Assembly: GCA_027492575.1 (NCBI GenBank)
Contig: JAPUEM010000148.1
Coordinates: forward strand, 1-43,885
DNA from: Propionicimonas sp.
Lineage (GTDB): Bacteria > Actinomycetota > Actinomycetes > Propionibacteriales > Propionibacteriaceae
DNA length: 43,885 bases
Direction of reading: 5' to 3'
Part shown: one piece after another, positions 8,922 to 15,972 of the stretch
How positions within the stretch are numbered: position 1 is the stretch's first letter
How the letters are laid out: every line of letters starts with the position of its first letter
The notes under the pieces: generated by a model
Told to the model about the DNA's origin: nothing
Databases searched by the model: none
Seen by the model: only the letters and a program-made list of their open reading frames with translations
Program-made: the position numbers and the translations under genes

Positions 8922-9758
8922 GTGCCGAAGAAGCGCGTGTATGAACTCGCGAAGGAGCTCGGTGTCGACTCCAAAGTGCTGCTGAAGGTCATCAACGACA
9001 TGGGCGAGTTTGTGAGGTCGGCCAGTTCGATCGTCGAAGTGCCGGTTGAGCGGCGCCTCAAGGAGCGATTCGCCGCCGATGACGGTCTGCGGGTCAGGGT
9101 TGCCCGTCCCGCCTCAGACAGGAGCGCAGAGGAGGTTGCCCAGTCGCCGCTTCGATCTTCATCAACGATGGAGCGAGGGCCATTTGGCGCAGCCACCGTG
9201 TCAGCCCTTCCCGCTCCTGGCCGAGTGGAGGAGCCGATTGATCTGTTCGAGGACTTCGGAGGAGATGCCGACGGCGACCTGGACTACATGCGTCAGCAGC
9301 TGATGGACGGCTACACGCCGCATTTAGGCCAGCGTCGCGACAAGTGGAAGAGGGGCCAGGGTCAGGGACCGCAGCCGTCTCGTCCGCTCGTTGCAACGGC
9401 GGAGACCTACTGGCTCCTCGACGACTTCGAGCAGGTGTTCTTCATTGAGGGAACTCCCATGGACCTCATCCAACGGAAGGCGGCGCTGTGGCAGGCGACG
9501 GGCCTGGACGCCGGTGAGGTGAAGGAATGGATAGATGCTGATGTGTACGACGACGAGCCTGATCTCGCAGCTTCGCTGTCCGCAGCGGGGTTCACGCCCC
9601 GTCAGGCTCGCGAGAAGTACAGGTTGAGCCGGGACGGGGACCGCTTGTCAGTAATCAGTTGGGTGCGCGGCCGAACCGACCAGGCGGTCGCGGCTCGCGA
9701 GTTCATGGCGCGCATCGACGCTGTGAGAACCCGAGGCACAGGTCAGGCTCTAGGCTGA
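8922..9758 (+). CDS. IF2-N domain-containing protein of unknown function
   Basis: The N-terminus ([20 protein letters not shown], continuing to about residue 45) matches the small helical domain found at the start of bacterial initiation factor IF2, but no GTPase domain follows. A disordered, polar linker (about 50-150) leads to a helical C-terminus with [20 protein letters not shown] and [11 protein letters not shown], a repeat-like motif that also appears in the convergent gene 9796-10410. The start is GTG 8922, behind an excellent GGAGGGAGGCGAG site; an in-frame start at 8880 has no such site. The 248 bases before it (8674-8921) contain no convincing gene. The product is 278 aa. Function unknown; a nucleic-acid or ribosome-associated role is only suggested by the IF2-N domain. 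Confidence 0.7.
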   Translation: MPKKRVYELAKELGVDSKVLLKVINDMGEFVRSASSIVEVPVERRLKERFAADDGLRVRVARPASDRSAEEVAQSPLRSSSTMERGPFGAATVSALPAPGRVEEPIDLFEDFGGDADGDLDYMRQQLMDGYTPHLGQRRDKWKRGQGQGPQPSRPLVATAETYWLLDDFEQVFFIEGTPMDLIQRKAALWQATGLDAGEVKEWIDADVYDDEPDLAASLSAAGFTPRQAREKYRLSRDGDRLSVISWVRGRTDQAVAAREFMARIDAVRTRGTGQALG

Positions 9759-9795
9759 CTGCTGGCTGGAACCGGTTCGTCGTCCTGGATGGACC

Positions 9796-10410
9796 TCAGA
9801 CCGCTTCGCGCTGTCGGTCGAGCAGGCGTTTCACCTCGGCTACGGACTCGCCTGACCTGAGTCGTTTCGCAACTGTCCAGCCACCTACGTCTATTGCGAG
9901 GTCATCCGGAAGGAACCCGGCGTCCCTAAGCCTGGCTGCGTACTTCACCTGGCCGGTTCGGAGGTACACGCACCAGGCATCGCGGTCAGGCTTGCTGAAC
10001 CCGTAGTAGCTCCAGGAGAAATCCTCCATGGTGACGCTGACGTCGTCGGCCGGGTCACCAACGCCAACCGAACGGTCAGGCGATCTCACAGTTCGGGTGC
10101 CCGAGTCCTTGGGTCCAGCGCTCGACGGACGCCCAGGCGTGGGTCTGTCCTTCCGAGGGCCACCCTGGTCGGTGCGGAGCCATGGCGAGGGAGTATGAGT
10201 CGCGGGTGGCCGGTAGTCCAGGCCAAGCTCCGCGCAGACCTTTCGCTTGACCGGCGCTTCGATCGTCCGTTTCGCGGGGGAGTCGACGTACTCGCCGATA
10301 GTTCCGAGCGCATCCATGACATCCGAAACGCTCACGCCGAGACTGGCCGCAACCTCCCTTGCGCTGAGGCGCTTGTGAGGAGGCTCCGGGAGCTTCTTCT
10401 TCCAGGTCAT
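9796..10410 (-). CDS. second IF2-N-like small protein, probably SOS controlled
   Basis: This 204-aa product begins MTWKKKLPEPPHKRLSAREV and continues AASLGVSVSDVMDALGTIGE and VDSPAKRTIEAPVKRKV, an IF2-N-like fold. A Pro/Arg-rich linker (about 65-115) and a C-terminal module YYGFSKPDRDAWCVYLRTGQ follow, then AARLRDAGFLPDDLAIDVGG. That AGF-x-P motif parallels AAGFTPRQA of the convergent neighbour at 8922-9758; the two genes end 37 bases apart. ATG 10410 follows AAGGGGTGGGT; an in-frame GTG at 10455 is the alternative. A perfect LexA-type box lies 95 bases upstream (10505-10520). Function is unknown. Confidence 0.65.
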   Translation of the reverse strand: MTWKKKLPEPPHKRLSAREVAASLGVSVSDVMDALGTIGEYVDSPAKRTIEAPVKRKVCAELGLDYRPPATHTPSPWLRTDQGGPRKDRPTPGRPSSAGPKDSGTRTVRSPDRSVGVGDPADDVSVTMEDFSWSYYGFSKPDRDAWCVYLRTGQVKYAARLRDAGFLPDDLAIDVGGWTVAKRLRSGESVAEVKRLLDRQREAV

Positions 10411-10504
10411 ACCCACCCCTTGTTGCCGAGGAGCTTTGTTGTCGACTGCCCACACACGATAGCCCGCGCCGCTGACATGCTTGCGGACCCTCTCGGCGCG
10501 CCTC

Positions 10505-10520
10505 TCGAACTTAAGTTCGA
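10505..10520. promoter_or_regulatory. perfect actinobacterial LexA/SOS box
   Basis: TCGAACTTAAGTTCGA is a fully symmetrical 16-mer fitting the Gram-positive/actinobacterial LexA operator TCGAAC-N4-GTTCGA. It lies upstream of the minus-strand gene starting at 10410, in the 269-base gap before the 3' end of the integrase gene. No other coding start is close on either strand, so that gene is the likely target. A TATCGT hexamer at about 10457-10462 on the minus strand could be part of its promoter, but this is weak. Confidence 0.7.
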
Positions 10521-10679
10521 TTCAGTTGGGCTGCGATTGGCGCCCCACGGCCCTGGCGTGCCGTTGAGGTCCTCCTCGGCTGACCGTCGTAGTCCACCGC
10601 GTGGCTGATCGCGGACTAGTGCGAGGCTTCGTTTCTCGACCCGCTGCACAGGTGCACGTGGGATGCGCCTGAAAGCAGG

Positions 10680-12026
10680 TCACTGGTTCGCCTGGTCGTA
10701 CGCCTTTACGACCATCCTGCTGAGCCTGCCGCGGGAGCCTGGCCTGTAACCATTGGCCTTTGCCCAATCCCGGATTGCGGCCGTGCGACGTCTTCCTCTG
10801 CGGGTCGTGCCGCTGAGGTCGCGATGCGAAGTGCTCCTCGTCCGGGTGTTGCCTGTCAGTGAGGCGGACGATGGCTCAAGCTCCATGGTCGTGAGACCGT
10901 GGCCGTCTCCGTCTGTCTCGGTGGCCATCTTCGAGATCCGCGCCGCGAGTGCCTTGTCGCGGTTGGCGGCGACGTGTTGGTAGCGGAGAGCCATGTTGGG
11001 TGTGGTGTGGCCGATCCGGGCCTGTAGCTCGGCGATCGTTGCGCCTTGCTGCGCTGCCATGGTGGCGCTGGTGTGGCGAAGGTCGTGGATGGTCAGCTTG
11101 GGCATCCTGATGGCTTTGCGGGCCTTGTAGTGGGCATCGCGAAGCACGGAGTCGTTGAGGGGTCGGATCCCGTCGCCGGCTGGGAAGAGCAGCGCGTTAG
11201 CGTCCCGGTCCTTCTGAGAGGTCATCCACTTCCTCAAAGCCGGGAGGAGGTGGGGTGGGATCGCGACGTCCCGTACGCCGGCTGCGGTCTTGGGTGGCTG
11301 GATGATGAGTTGACCGCGGAGGCGGACGACGGCTTGGCGGACGTGGACGACGCCGGCGCGCAGGTCGAGGTCTCGCACGCGGAGCCCGCGCACTTCGCCG
11401 GAGCGGAGGCCGCACCAACCGGCGAGCAGCAGGGGGACTCGCCGGGCAACAGGCAGTGCGGCGATGTAGCGCTGGAGTTGCTCGATCGTCAGGATCTCGA
11501 TGTCATGGGCGGCTCGCTTCTGGGTGCCACCCTTGACCCGGGCGGGGTTCCGGTCGATCAGCTCCTCGTCAACCGCGTCCTTCATGATCGACTTGAACAG
11601 TCCGTAGGCGTTGGCCTGCTGGGTTGGGGTGGCGGCCATGCTGGTGTACCAGGCGGTGACCTGGGCGGTCGTGATCTGTTTCAGGTCGAGGGTGCCGAAG
11701 GTGGACAGGATCGCCAGCCGTAGCAGCTTCTGATAGAGCGCCTCGGTGCCTGGGCGTAGCCTGCGTCGTCCGATCGAGGTCTTGGCGTACTGGTCGAAAG
11801 TCAGTTCCGTCGGTGGGGTAGTGGTGGGTGGTTCCCACTGTCCGGAGCCGATTCGACGGTCTTCTGCAGCGAGCCAGACCTCGGCGTCCACGCGGGAGAG
11901 GAAGGTCACTGTCGCGCTGTATCGGCGACCGTCTGTGCCCCAGTAGCGGGCGCGGTATCGACCGCTACTGAGTTGGGAGATCTCACCGAAGCTCCGCCTG
12001 GCCTTCCTACGCTTCTGTGTGGCCAT
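10680..12026 (-). CDS. tyrosine recombinase (integrase) with Lsr2-like C-terminal tail
   Basis: This 448-aa site-specific recombinase would excise and integrate the element. An arm-binding AP2-like N-terminus (about 15-65) is followed by a SAM-like core-binding domain (about 75-155) and the catalytic domain. Catalytic residues visible are Arg in GWCGLRSGEVRGL (near 207), His-x-x-Arg in IHDLRHTSATMA (near 313), His in IGHTTPNMA and Tyr in LRYQH (near 348). After the normal end there are about 70 extra residues closing with RTAAIRDWAKANGY, GSRGRLS and VVKAYDQAN, which closely resembles the C-terminal DNA-binding domain of Lsr2, including its RGR clamp. ATG 12026 lies 18 bases past the excisionase stop. 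Confidence 0.93.
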   Translation of the reverse strand: MATQKRRKARRSFGEISQLSSGRYRARYWGTDGRRYSATVTFLSRVDAEVWLAAEDRRIGSGQWEPPTTTPPTELTFDQYAKTSIGRRRLRPGTEALYQKLLRLAILSTFGTLDLKQITTAQVTAWYTSMAATPTQQANAYGLFKSIMKDAVDEELIDRNPARVKGGTQKRAAHDIEILTIEQLQRYIAALPVARRVPLLLAGWCGLRSGEVRGLRVRDLDLRAGVVHVRQAVVRLRGQLIIQPPKTAAGVRDVAIPPHLLPALRKWMTSQKDRDANALLFPAGDGIRPLNDSVLRDAHYKARKAIRMPKLTIHDLRHTSATMAAQQGATIAELQARIGHTTPNMALRYQHVAANRDKALAARISKMATETDGDGHGLTTMELEPSSASLTGNTRTRSTSHRDLSGTTRRGRRRTAAIRDWAKANGYRPGSRGRLSRMVVKAYDQANQ

Positions 12027-12044
12027 GATGTCCGCCGGCCGTGC

Positions 12045-12236
12045 TCAGACCGCGATCGGGTGGCGGTAGCGCGGCTGCAGGAGTCGATCCACGTCCTCGG
12101 GTCGGAGCCGCAGGATGCGTCGGCCGGTCATGTATGCGGGCAGTTCCCCGGAGGCGATGCGGCGTCGCAGGGTGTTGCGGCTGATGCCGGTCCGTTCCGC
12201 TGCCTCGGTCAGGGTCTCGTAGTGCTGGGTTGTCAT
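12045..12236 (-). CDS. excisionase-type helix-turn-helix protein
   Basis: This 63-aa protein has a MerR/AlpA-like winged helix: YETLTEAAERTGISRNTLRR followed by RIASGELPAYMTGRRILRL and EDVDRLL, the standard excisionase-family pattern. It is expected to bind DNA near the attachment site and steer the recombinase towards excision, or to regulate the integrase. ATG 12236 follows AAAGGAG by 5 bases; the GTG directly before it is less likely. It lies directly upstream of the integrase on the same strand, presumably in one operon. Confidence 0.85.
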   Translation of the reverse strand: MTTQHYETLTEAAERTGISRNTLRRRIASGELPAYMTGRRILRLRPEDVDRLLQPRYRHPIAV

Positions 12237-12239
12237 CAC

Positions 12240-12566
12240 TGCTCCTTTCTGACTACCCGAAGCGGTGATCGGCGGGCAGCTGGTCAGCTGCGCGCTGTTG
12301 TGCGTGCAGGGCGACGAGAGCGTTCGCCCGTGACGACGGTGGCCGCGCGAGGGTGTGGCAACGCTGGACGCGACCCAGCGTCAGGCCCGCAGGGGGCGGC
12401 GCATTCCTGTCGGATTTCGTGGGTTCCCCGTGGGGTAGCGTGGGGTCCCCGTGGGGTACGAGATACCCCCGAAGGGTGTTTGTGAGTACATCTGAACCGA
12501 GCCATGCTCCGGTGAATAGCCTTGTCAGATGCTGTTTAGCCTTGTCGCAGGCCAGATCTCCAATTG
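12240..12566. other. non-coding stretch between excisionase gene and tRNA-Leu
   Basis: No convincing gene was found here. The stretch holds the excisionase ribosome binding site (at its left edge), a pair of palindromic direct repeats (12425-12458) with a further inverted half-site (TACCCCC, 12464-12470), and the AT-richer junction next to the tRNA 3' end. It should contain the recombination core, the integrase arm sites and the promoter of the excisionase-integrase operon, though none of these can be fixed by sequence alone. Confidence 0.6.
12425..12458. repeat. two direct copies of a 13-bp near-palindrome, 21 bp apart
   Basis: TCCCCGTGGGGTA occurs at 12425-12437 and again at 12446-12458, with an extra GTGGGG half-site between them (12440-12445). 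The core CCCC-GT-GGGG is an inverted repeat. A 21-bp period is two helical turns, so bound proteins would sit on one face of the DNA. The position between the excisionase gene and the attachment region fits binding sites for the excisionase or integrase arm domain, or an operator (inference). Confidence 0.65.
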
Positions 12567-12652
12567 TGTCCGAGAGAGGACTTGAACCTCCACGCCCGAT
12601 AAAGGGCACTAGCACCTCAAGCTAGCGCGTCTACCTATTCCGCCACCCGGAC
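12567..12652 (-). tRNA. tRNA-Leu (anticodon GAG)
   Basis: Read on the minus strand this is an 86-nt class II tRNA. The acceptor arm GTCCGGG pairs with CTCGGAC (one G-T), with discriminator A. The anticodon arm CTAGC-TTGAGGT-GCTAG gives anticodon GAG, which reads CUC/CUU leucine codons. A long variable arm (TGCCCTTTATCGGGCG) and T arm GGAGG-TTCAAGT-CCTCT are present. CCA is not encoded. The 3' end points towards the integrase, making this the likely attachment site. Confidence 0.95.
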
Positions 12653-12687
12653 AGGGTGTGTCCGAGGATCGCCCGGACAGCTTGAGA

Positions 12688-12693
12688 ACTATA
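12688..12693 (-). promoter_or_regulatory. -10 element of tRNA-Leu promoter
   Basis: TATAGT on the minus strand, 35 bases before the tRNA 5' end, is the best -10 match in a very GC-rich stretch. No clear -35 hexamer is seen. Confidence 0.5.
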
Positions 12694-12781
12694 GCAACGC
12701 CGCCGCGCGGTTGGCGAAACGAGGGACGCGGACGGGAACCGGGAGCGGACGAGTGGCTGGGCGGGCGCGGGCTGGGCGAAG

Positions 12782-14101
12782 ATGGGCGGCATGAGCGAGA
12801 CGCTGGCCATCGACGAAGTGACCGACCTGTGCCGTGATCTGATCCGCATCGACACCTCCAATTACGGACGCGGGGAGTCCGTCGGCGAGCGGGAGGCGGC
12901 CGAGTACATCGCCGCCTCGCTGGACGAGGTGGGCATCACCTCCACCCTGTACGAGTCGGAGCCGCGCCGGACGACCCTGGTCGCGAACTGGGAACCCGAG
13001 GGCTGCGACACCTCGCTGCCACCGCTGCTGCTGCACGGGCACACCGACGTGGTTCCCGCCGTTGCCGCCGACTGGCAGGTCGATCCCTTCGCCGGTGAAC
13101 TGCGCGACGGCTATGTCTGGGGACGTGGCGCGGTCGACATGAAGGACTTCGACGCCATCATGCTCGCGGTCATCCGCGAGCGGGCCCGCCAGGGGCGGCC
13201 GACCCGGCGTCCGATCCGGTTGATCATCGCCGCCGACGAGGAGGCCGGCGGCCGGCTGGGTTCGGGCTGGCTCGCTGAGCACCACCCCGACACGATCGCC
13301 GACTGCACCGAGGCGATCGGCGAGGTCGGCGGCTTCTCGCTCACCGTCAACGACCGCCGGCTCTACCTCATCCAGGTCGCCGAGAAGGGGATCGCCTGGC
13401 TCAACCTGATCGCCGACGGACGCGCGGGGCACGGCTCCTTCCGCAACGACGACAACGCGGTCACCTCGCTCGCCGAAGCCGTCACCCGGATCGGCAACCA
13501 CCGCTGGCCGGCCCGCATCCACCCCGCCCAGCGCGCCTTCCTGGACGCCCTCGAGGACGCGCTCGGCGTCCAGATCAACGTCGACAGCGCCGAGGAGACC
13601 CTGGCCCGGATCGGCTCGCTGGCCCGCATGATCGGCGCCACCATGTCGAACACCGCCAACCCGACCATGCTGCAGGCCGGCTACAAGATGAACGTCATCC
13701 CCGGCCACGCCACCGCCGGCGTCGACGGCCGCTTCATCCCCGGCTACGAGGACGAGTTCTACACCACCATCGCCGAACTGCTCGGCGACAAGGTGCGATA
13801 CGAGGTGGAGACCTCCGATATCGCGGTCGAGACCGACTTCTCCGGGAGCCTGGTGGACGCGATGACCGGCTCGCTGCTGGCCGAGGATCCGGAGGCGGTG
13901 CCGGTGCCCTTCCTGATGAGCGGCGGCACCGACGCCAAGGCCTGGTCGCGGCTCGGCGTCCGCTGCTTCGGCTTCTCTCCGCTGCGACTGCCGCCCGAGC
14001 TCGACTTCGCCGCCCTCTTCCACGGCGTGGACGAGCGGGTGCCGGTCGAATCCCTGCAGTTCGGCTGCCGTGTCCTGGATCGGTTCCTCGATCAGGCCTG
14101 A
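12782..14101 (+). CDS. M20 family metallopeptidase / dipeptidase
   Basis: This 439-aa cytosolic zinc peptidase or amidohydrolase is of the M20 (ArgE/DapE/ACY1/CPG2) family. The first metal His is in LLLHGHTDVVP, the bridging Asp in WGRGAVDMKDF, the catalytic Glu pair in AADEEAGG, a further ligand region in EVGGF, and the final ligand His in AALFHGVDERV. The lid domain lies at about residues 205-325 (AGHGSF). The substrate cannot be named; actinobacterial relatives are annotated as dipeptidases of unknown specificity. ATG 12782 and ATG 12791 (MSETLAID) are both possible starts. It ends convergently with the aldo/keto reductase gene, overlapping by 10 bases. Confidence 0.92.
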   Translation: MGGMSETLAIDEVTDLCRDLIRIDTSNYGRGESVGEREAAEYIAASLDEVGITSTLYESEPRRTTLVANWEPEGCDTSLPPLLLHGHTDVVPAVAADWQVDPFAGELRDGYVWGRGAVDMKDFDAIMLAVIRERARQGRPTRRPIRLIIAADEEAGGRLGSGWLAEHHPDTIADCTEAIGEVGGFSLTVNDRRLYLIQVAEKGIAWLNLIADGRAGHGSFRNDDNAVTSLAEAVTRIGNHRWPARIHPAQRAFLDALEDALGVQINVDSAEETLARIGSLARMIGATMSNTANPTMLQAGYKMNVIPGHATAGVDGRFIPGYEDEFYTTIAELLGDKVRYEVETSDIAVETDFSGSLVDAMTGSLLAEDPEAVPVPFLMSGGTDAKAWSRLGVRCFGFSPLRLPPELDFAALFHGVDERVPVESLQFGCRVLDRFLDQA

Positions 14102-15063
14102 GGCTCCCGGCCGGCGTTGGGGCCTCCGGAGACGTCGTCCAGGGCGGCGACGATCTCGATGGGCAACTCGATGTCGTCCACGGCCAGGTAGGGAGTCAGC
14201 TGCTCGACGGTGCGGGCGCCCAGCAGGGGAGCGGTGACGGCCGGAGCGTCCCGCACCCACAGCAGCGCGACCTGAGCCGGGGTCAGATCCAGGCCGTCGG
14301 CAGCCACGACGACGGCGTCCACCACGGAGCGGGAGCGGGCCTCCAGGTAGGGCTCCACGAACCAGGAGAAGTGGGTGGCGGCGCCCCGCGAATCCCGCGG
14401 CATGTGCCGGCGGTACTTGCCGGTCAGCACCCCGCGTCCGATCGGCGACCAGGGGAAGAGGCCCAGCCCGAACGCCCGGACGGCGGGGATCACCTCCACC
14501 TCGGCGCGGCGGGCGAGCAGCGAGTACTCCACCTGCGCGGAGGTGATCGGCGCCCGGCCCGGGAAGGCGCTCTGCCAGGTGGCCGCCTGGGCGGTCTGCC
14601 AGCCGACGAAGTTCGACACCCCGGCATAGCGGACGTCACCCGCCGCGACCGCGGTATCCACCGCTGCCAGCGACTCCTCCAGCGGCGCCGAACCCCAGGC
14701 GTGCAACTGCCAGATGTCGAGGTGGTCGGTGCCGAGCCGGCGCAGCGATCCCCGCAGATCGGCCAGCAGAGCCTGCCGGGAGGTGTCGATCACGCGCTCG
14801 CCCTCCCGGATGCCGAAGCCGGCCTTGGTCGCGATCACCAGATCGTCACGCCGGATCTCCGAACGCATGAGCTTGCCGAGCATCCGCTCCGCCTCGCCGG
14901 CGCCGTACGCGGCGGCGGTGTCGATCAACGATCCACCGGCCTCGACGAAGGCGCGCACCAGGGAGCCGGCTTCGTCCGCCTTGGTGTCGCGTCCCCAGGT
15001 CAGCGTCCCCAGCCCGAGCCGGGAGACCTGCAGACCACTGGAGCCAACCGCTCGCCGTTGCAT
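14092..15063 (-). CDS. aldo/keto reductase
   Basis: This 323-aa NADPH-dependent TIM-barrel oxidoreductase begins MQRRAVGSSGLQVSRLGLGT. The Asp/Tyr catalytic pair lies in LIDTAAAYGAGEAERMLGK, the catalytic Lys in IATKAGFG, and the His in WQLHAWGS; ARTVEQL near the C-terminus belongs to the cofactor site. Its ATG shares one base with the uppP stop (TGATG), so the two are translated together. The physiological substrate is unknown; YajO/Tas-like AKRs are the closest recognised type. The longer open frame extending upstream through uppP and across mshC is an artefact of high GC. Confidence 0.93.
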   Translation of the reverse strand: MQRRAVGSSGLQVSRLGLGTLTWGRDTKADEAGSLVRAFVEAGGSLIDTAAAYGAGEAERMLGKLMRSEIRRDDLVIATKAGFGIREGERVIDTSRQALLADLRGSLRRLGTDHLDIWQLHAWGSAPLEESLAAVDTAVAAGDVRYAGVSNFVGWQTAQAATWQSAFPGRAPITSAQVEYSLLARRAEVEVIPAVRAFGLGLFPWSPIGRGVLTGKYRRHMPRDSRGAATHFSWFVEPYLEARSRSVVDAVVVAADGLDLTPAQVALLWVRDAPAVTAPLLGARTVEQLTPYLAVDDIELPIEIVAALDDVSGGPNAGREPQA

Positions 15064-15887
15064 CAGACCGGCTGCAGGTAGCCGGTGGCGAGCAGGGCGG
15101 CCAGCACCGCCGCCACCGCCAGCCGGTACCAGACGAAGATCGAGAAGCTGTGCTTGCTGACGTACCTCAACAGCCAATGGATGACCGCGAGCCCGACGAT
15201 GAAGGAGATGACGGTGGCCACGATGATCGGCCCCCACTCCAGGCCGGTCTCGGCGCCGATGTCCTTCAGCTTGTACAGCCCGGAGCCGAAGACCGCCGGA
15301 ATCGCCAGCAGGAAGGCGTACCGGGTGGCCGCCGGCCGGGTGTAGCCGAGGAAGAGCCCCGCGGAGATCGTCGCACCGGAACGGGAGACCCCGGGGATCA
15401 GCGCCAGCGCCTGCGCGAAGCCCAGCGCGATGCCGTCGCGCCAGGTGAGGTGCTCGAGTTCGTAGCGGTGCTGGGCGAACCGGTCGGCCAGCCACAGCAG
15501 GACGCCCACCCCGGCCAGCATCGCCACGGTGATCCACAGGTTGCGCAGCCAGGTGTCGATGGCGTCCTCGAAGAGCAACCCGCCGAGCACCACCGGGATC
15601 GAGCCGACGATCACCAGCCAGCCGATCCGGGCGTCCGGGTCGCTGCGGGGGATCCGTCCGACCAGCGCCAGCGCCCAGTTCTTGATGATCCGGCCGATAT
15701 CGCGGGCGAAGTAGACCACCACCGCGGTCTCGGTGCCGAGCTGGGTGATCGCGGTGAACGCGGCGCCGGGGTCGTGACCGCCGAAGAAGAGCTGCCCCAC
15801 GATCGACTGGTGGGCGCTGGACGAGATCGGCAGGAACTCCGTGAGCCCCTGGACGACCCCCAGCACGATCGCCTCCAGCCACCCCAT
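15063..15887 (-). CDS. uppP: undecaprenyl-diphosphatase UppP (BacA)
   Basis: This 274-aa polytopic membrane protein dephosphorylates undecaprenyl diphosphate to recycle the lipid carrier of peptidoglycan synthesis, and overproduction gives bacitracin resistance. Hallmarks are GVVQGLTEFLPISSSAH near the N-terminus (Glu/Ser active-site motif) and PGVSRSGATISAGLFLGY (PGxSRSG) near residue 165. About eight hydrophobic segments are visible, ending in a C-terminal helix. The start ATG is at 15887, divergent to mshC with 82 bases between the starts. Linkage of uppP and mshC is a conserved actinobacterial arrangement. Confidence 0.96.
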   Translation of the reverse strand: MGWLEAIVLGVVQGLTEFLPISSSAHQSIVGQLFFGGHDPGAAFTAITQLGTETAVVVYFARDIGRIIKNWALALVGRIPRSDPDARIGWLVIVGSIPVVLGGLLFEDAIDTWLRNLWITVAMLAGVGVLLWLADRFAQHRYELEHLTWRDGIALGFAQALALIPGVSRSGATISAGLFLGYTRPAATRYAFLLAIPAVFGSGLYKLKDIGAETGLEWGPIIVATVISFIVGLAVIHWLLRYVSKHSFSIFVWYRLAVAAVLAALLATGYLQPV

Positions 15888-15956
15888 GTGGCACCCCTTC
15901 CGTCAGAACCCGCATCAGCCTACGACACCCGGACCAGCCCGCTTCGCACGGGCCGG

Positions 15957-15972
15957 TAGGCTGCGGTCCGTG
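15957..15972 (+). promoter_or_regulatory. leaderless promoter -10 of mshC
   Basis: TAGGCT (15957-15962) fits the actinobacterial TANNNT -10 and ends 7 bases before GTG 15970. No Shine-Dalgarno sequence precedes that GTG. A transcript starting at or next to the start codon is inferred. Confidence 0.5.

Larger units (their letters stand above)
1..12566. mobile_element. integrative element in tRNA-Leu (right part only)
   Basis: A tyrosine recombinase (10680-12026) and an excisionase-type gene (12045-12236) lie next to the 3' end of a tRNA-Leu gene, the usual layout of tRNA-targeted integrative elements. The cargo is a type I restriction-modification operon, a DUF4062-like gene and two IF2-N-like genes. 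By eye this stretch is less extreme in GC than the biosynthetic genes to the right. No second copy of the tRNA 3' end is visible in the window, so the left attachment site must lie upstream of base 1. The boundary at 12566/12567 is inferred from the tRNA end and is not proven by a repeat. Confidence 0.6.

Noticed and set aside
12421..12470. short repeats as a CRISPR array
   Set aside because: There are only two 13-bp units with an 8-bp gap, no spacers of normal length and no cas genes.
12353..12625. 90-codon open frame across the attachment region and tRNA
   Set aside because: It runs through the palindromic repeats and antisense into the tRNA gene; no ribosome binding site.
15841..15969. 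N-terminal extension of mshC
   Set aside because: It overlaps the divergent uppP start; family homology begins at GTG 15970 and a promoter-like element precedes that codon.
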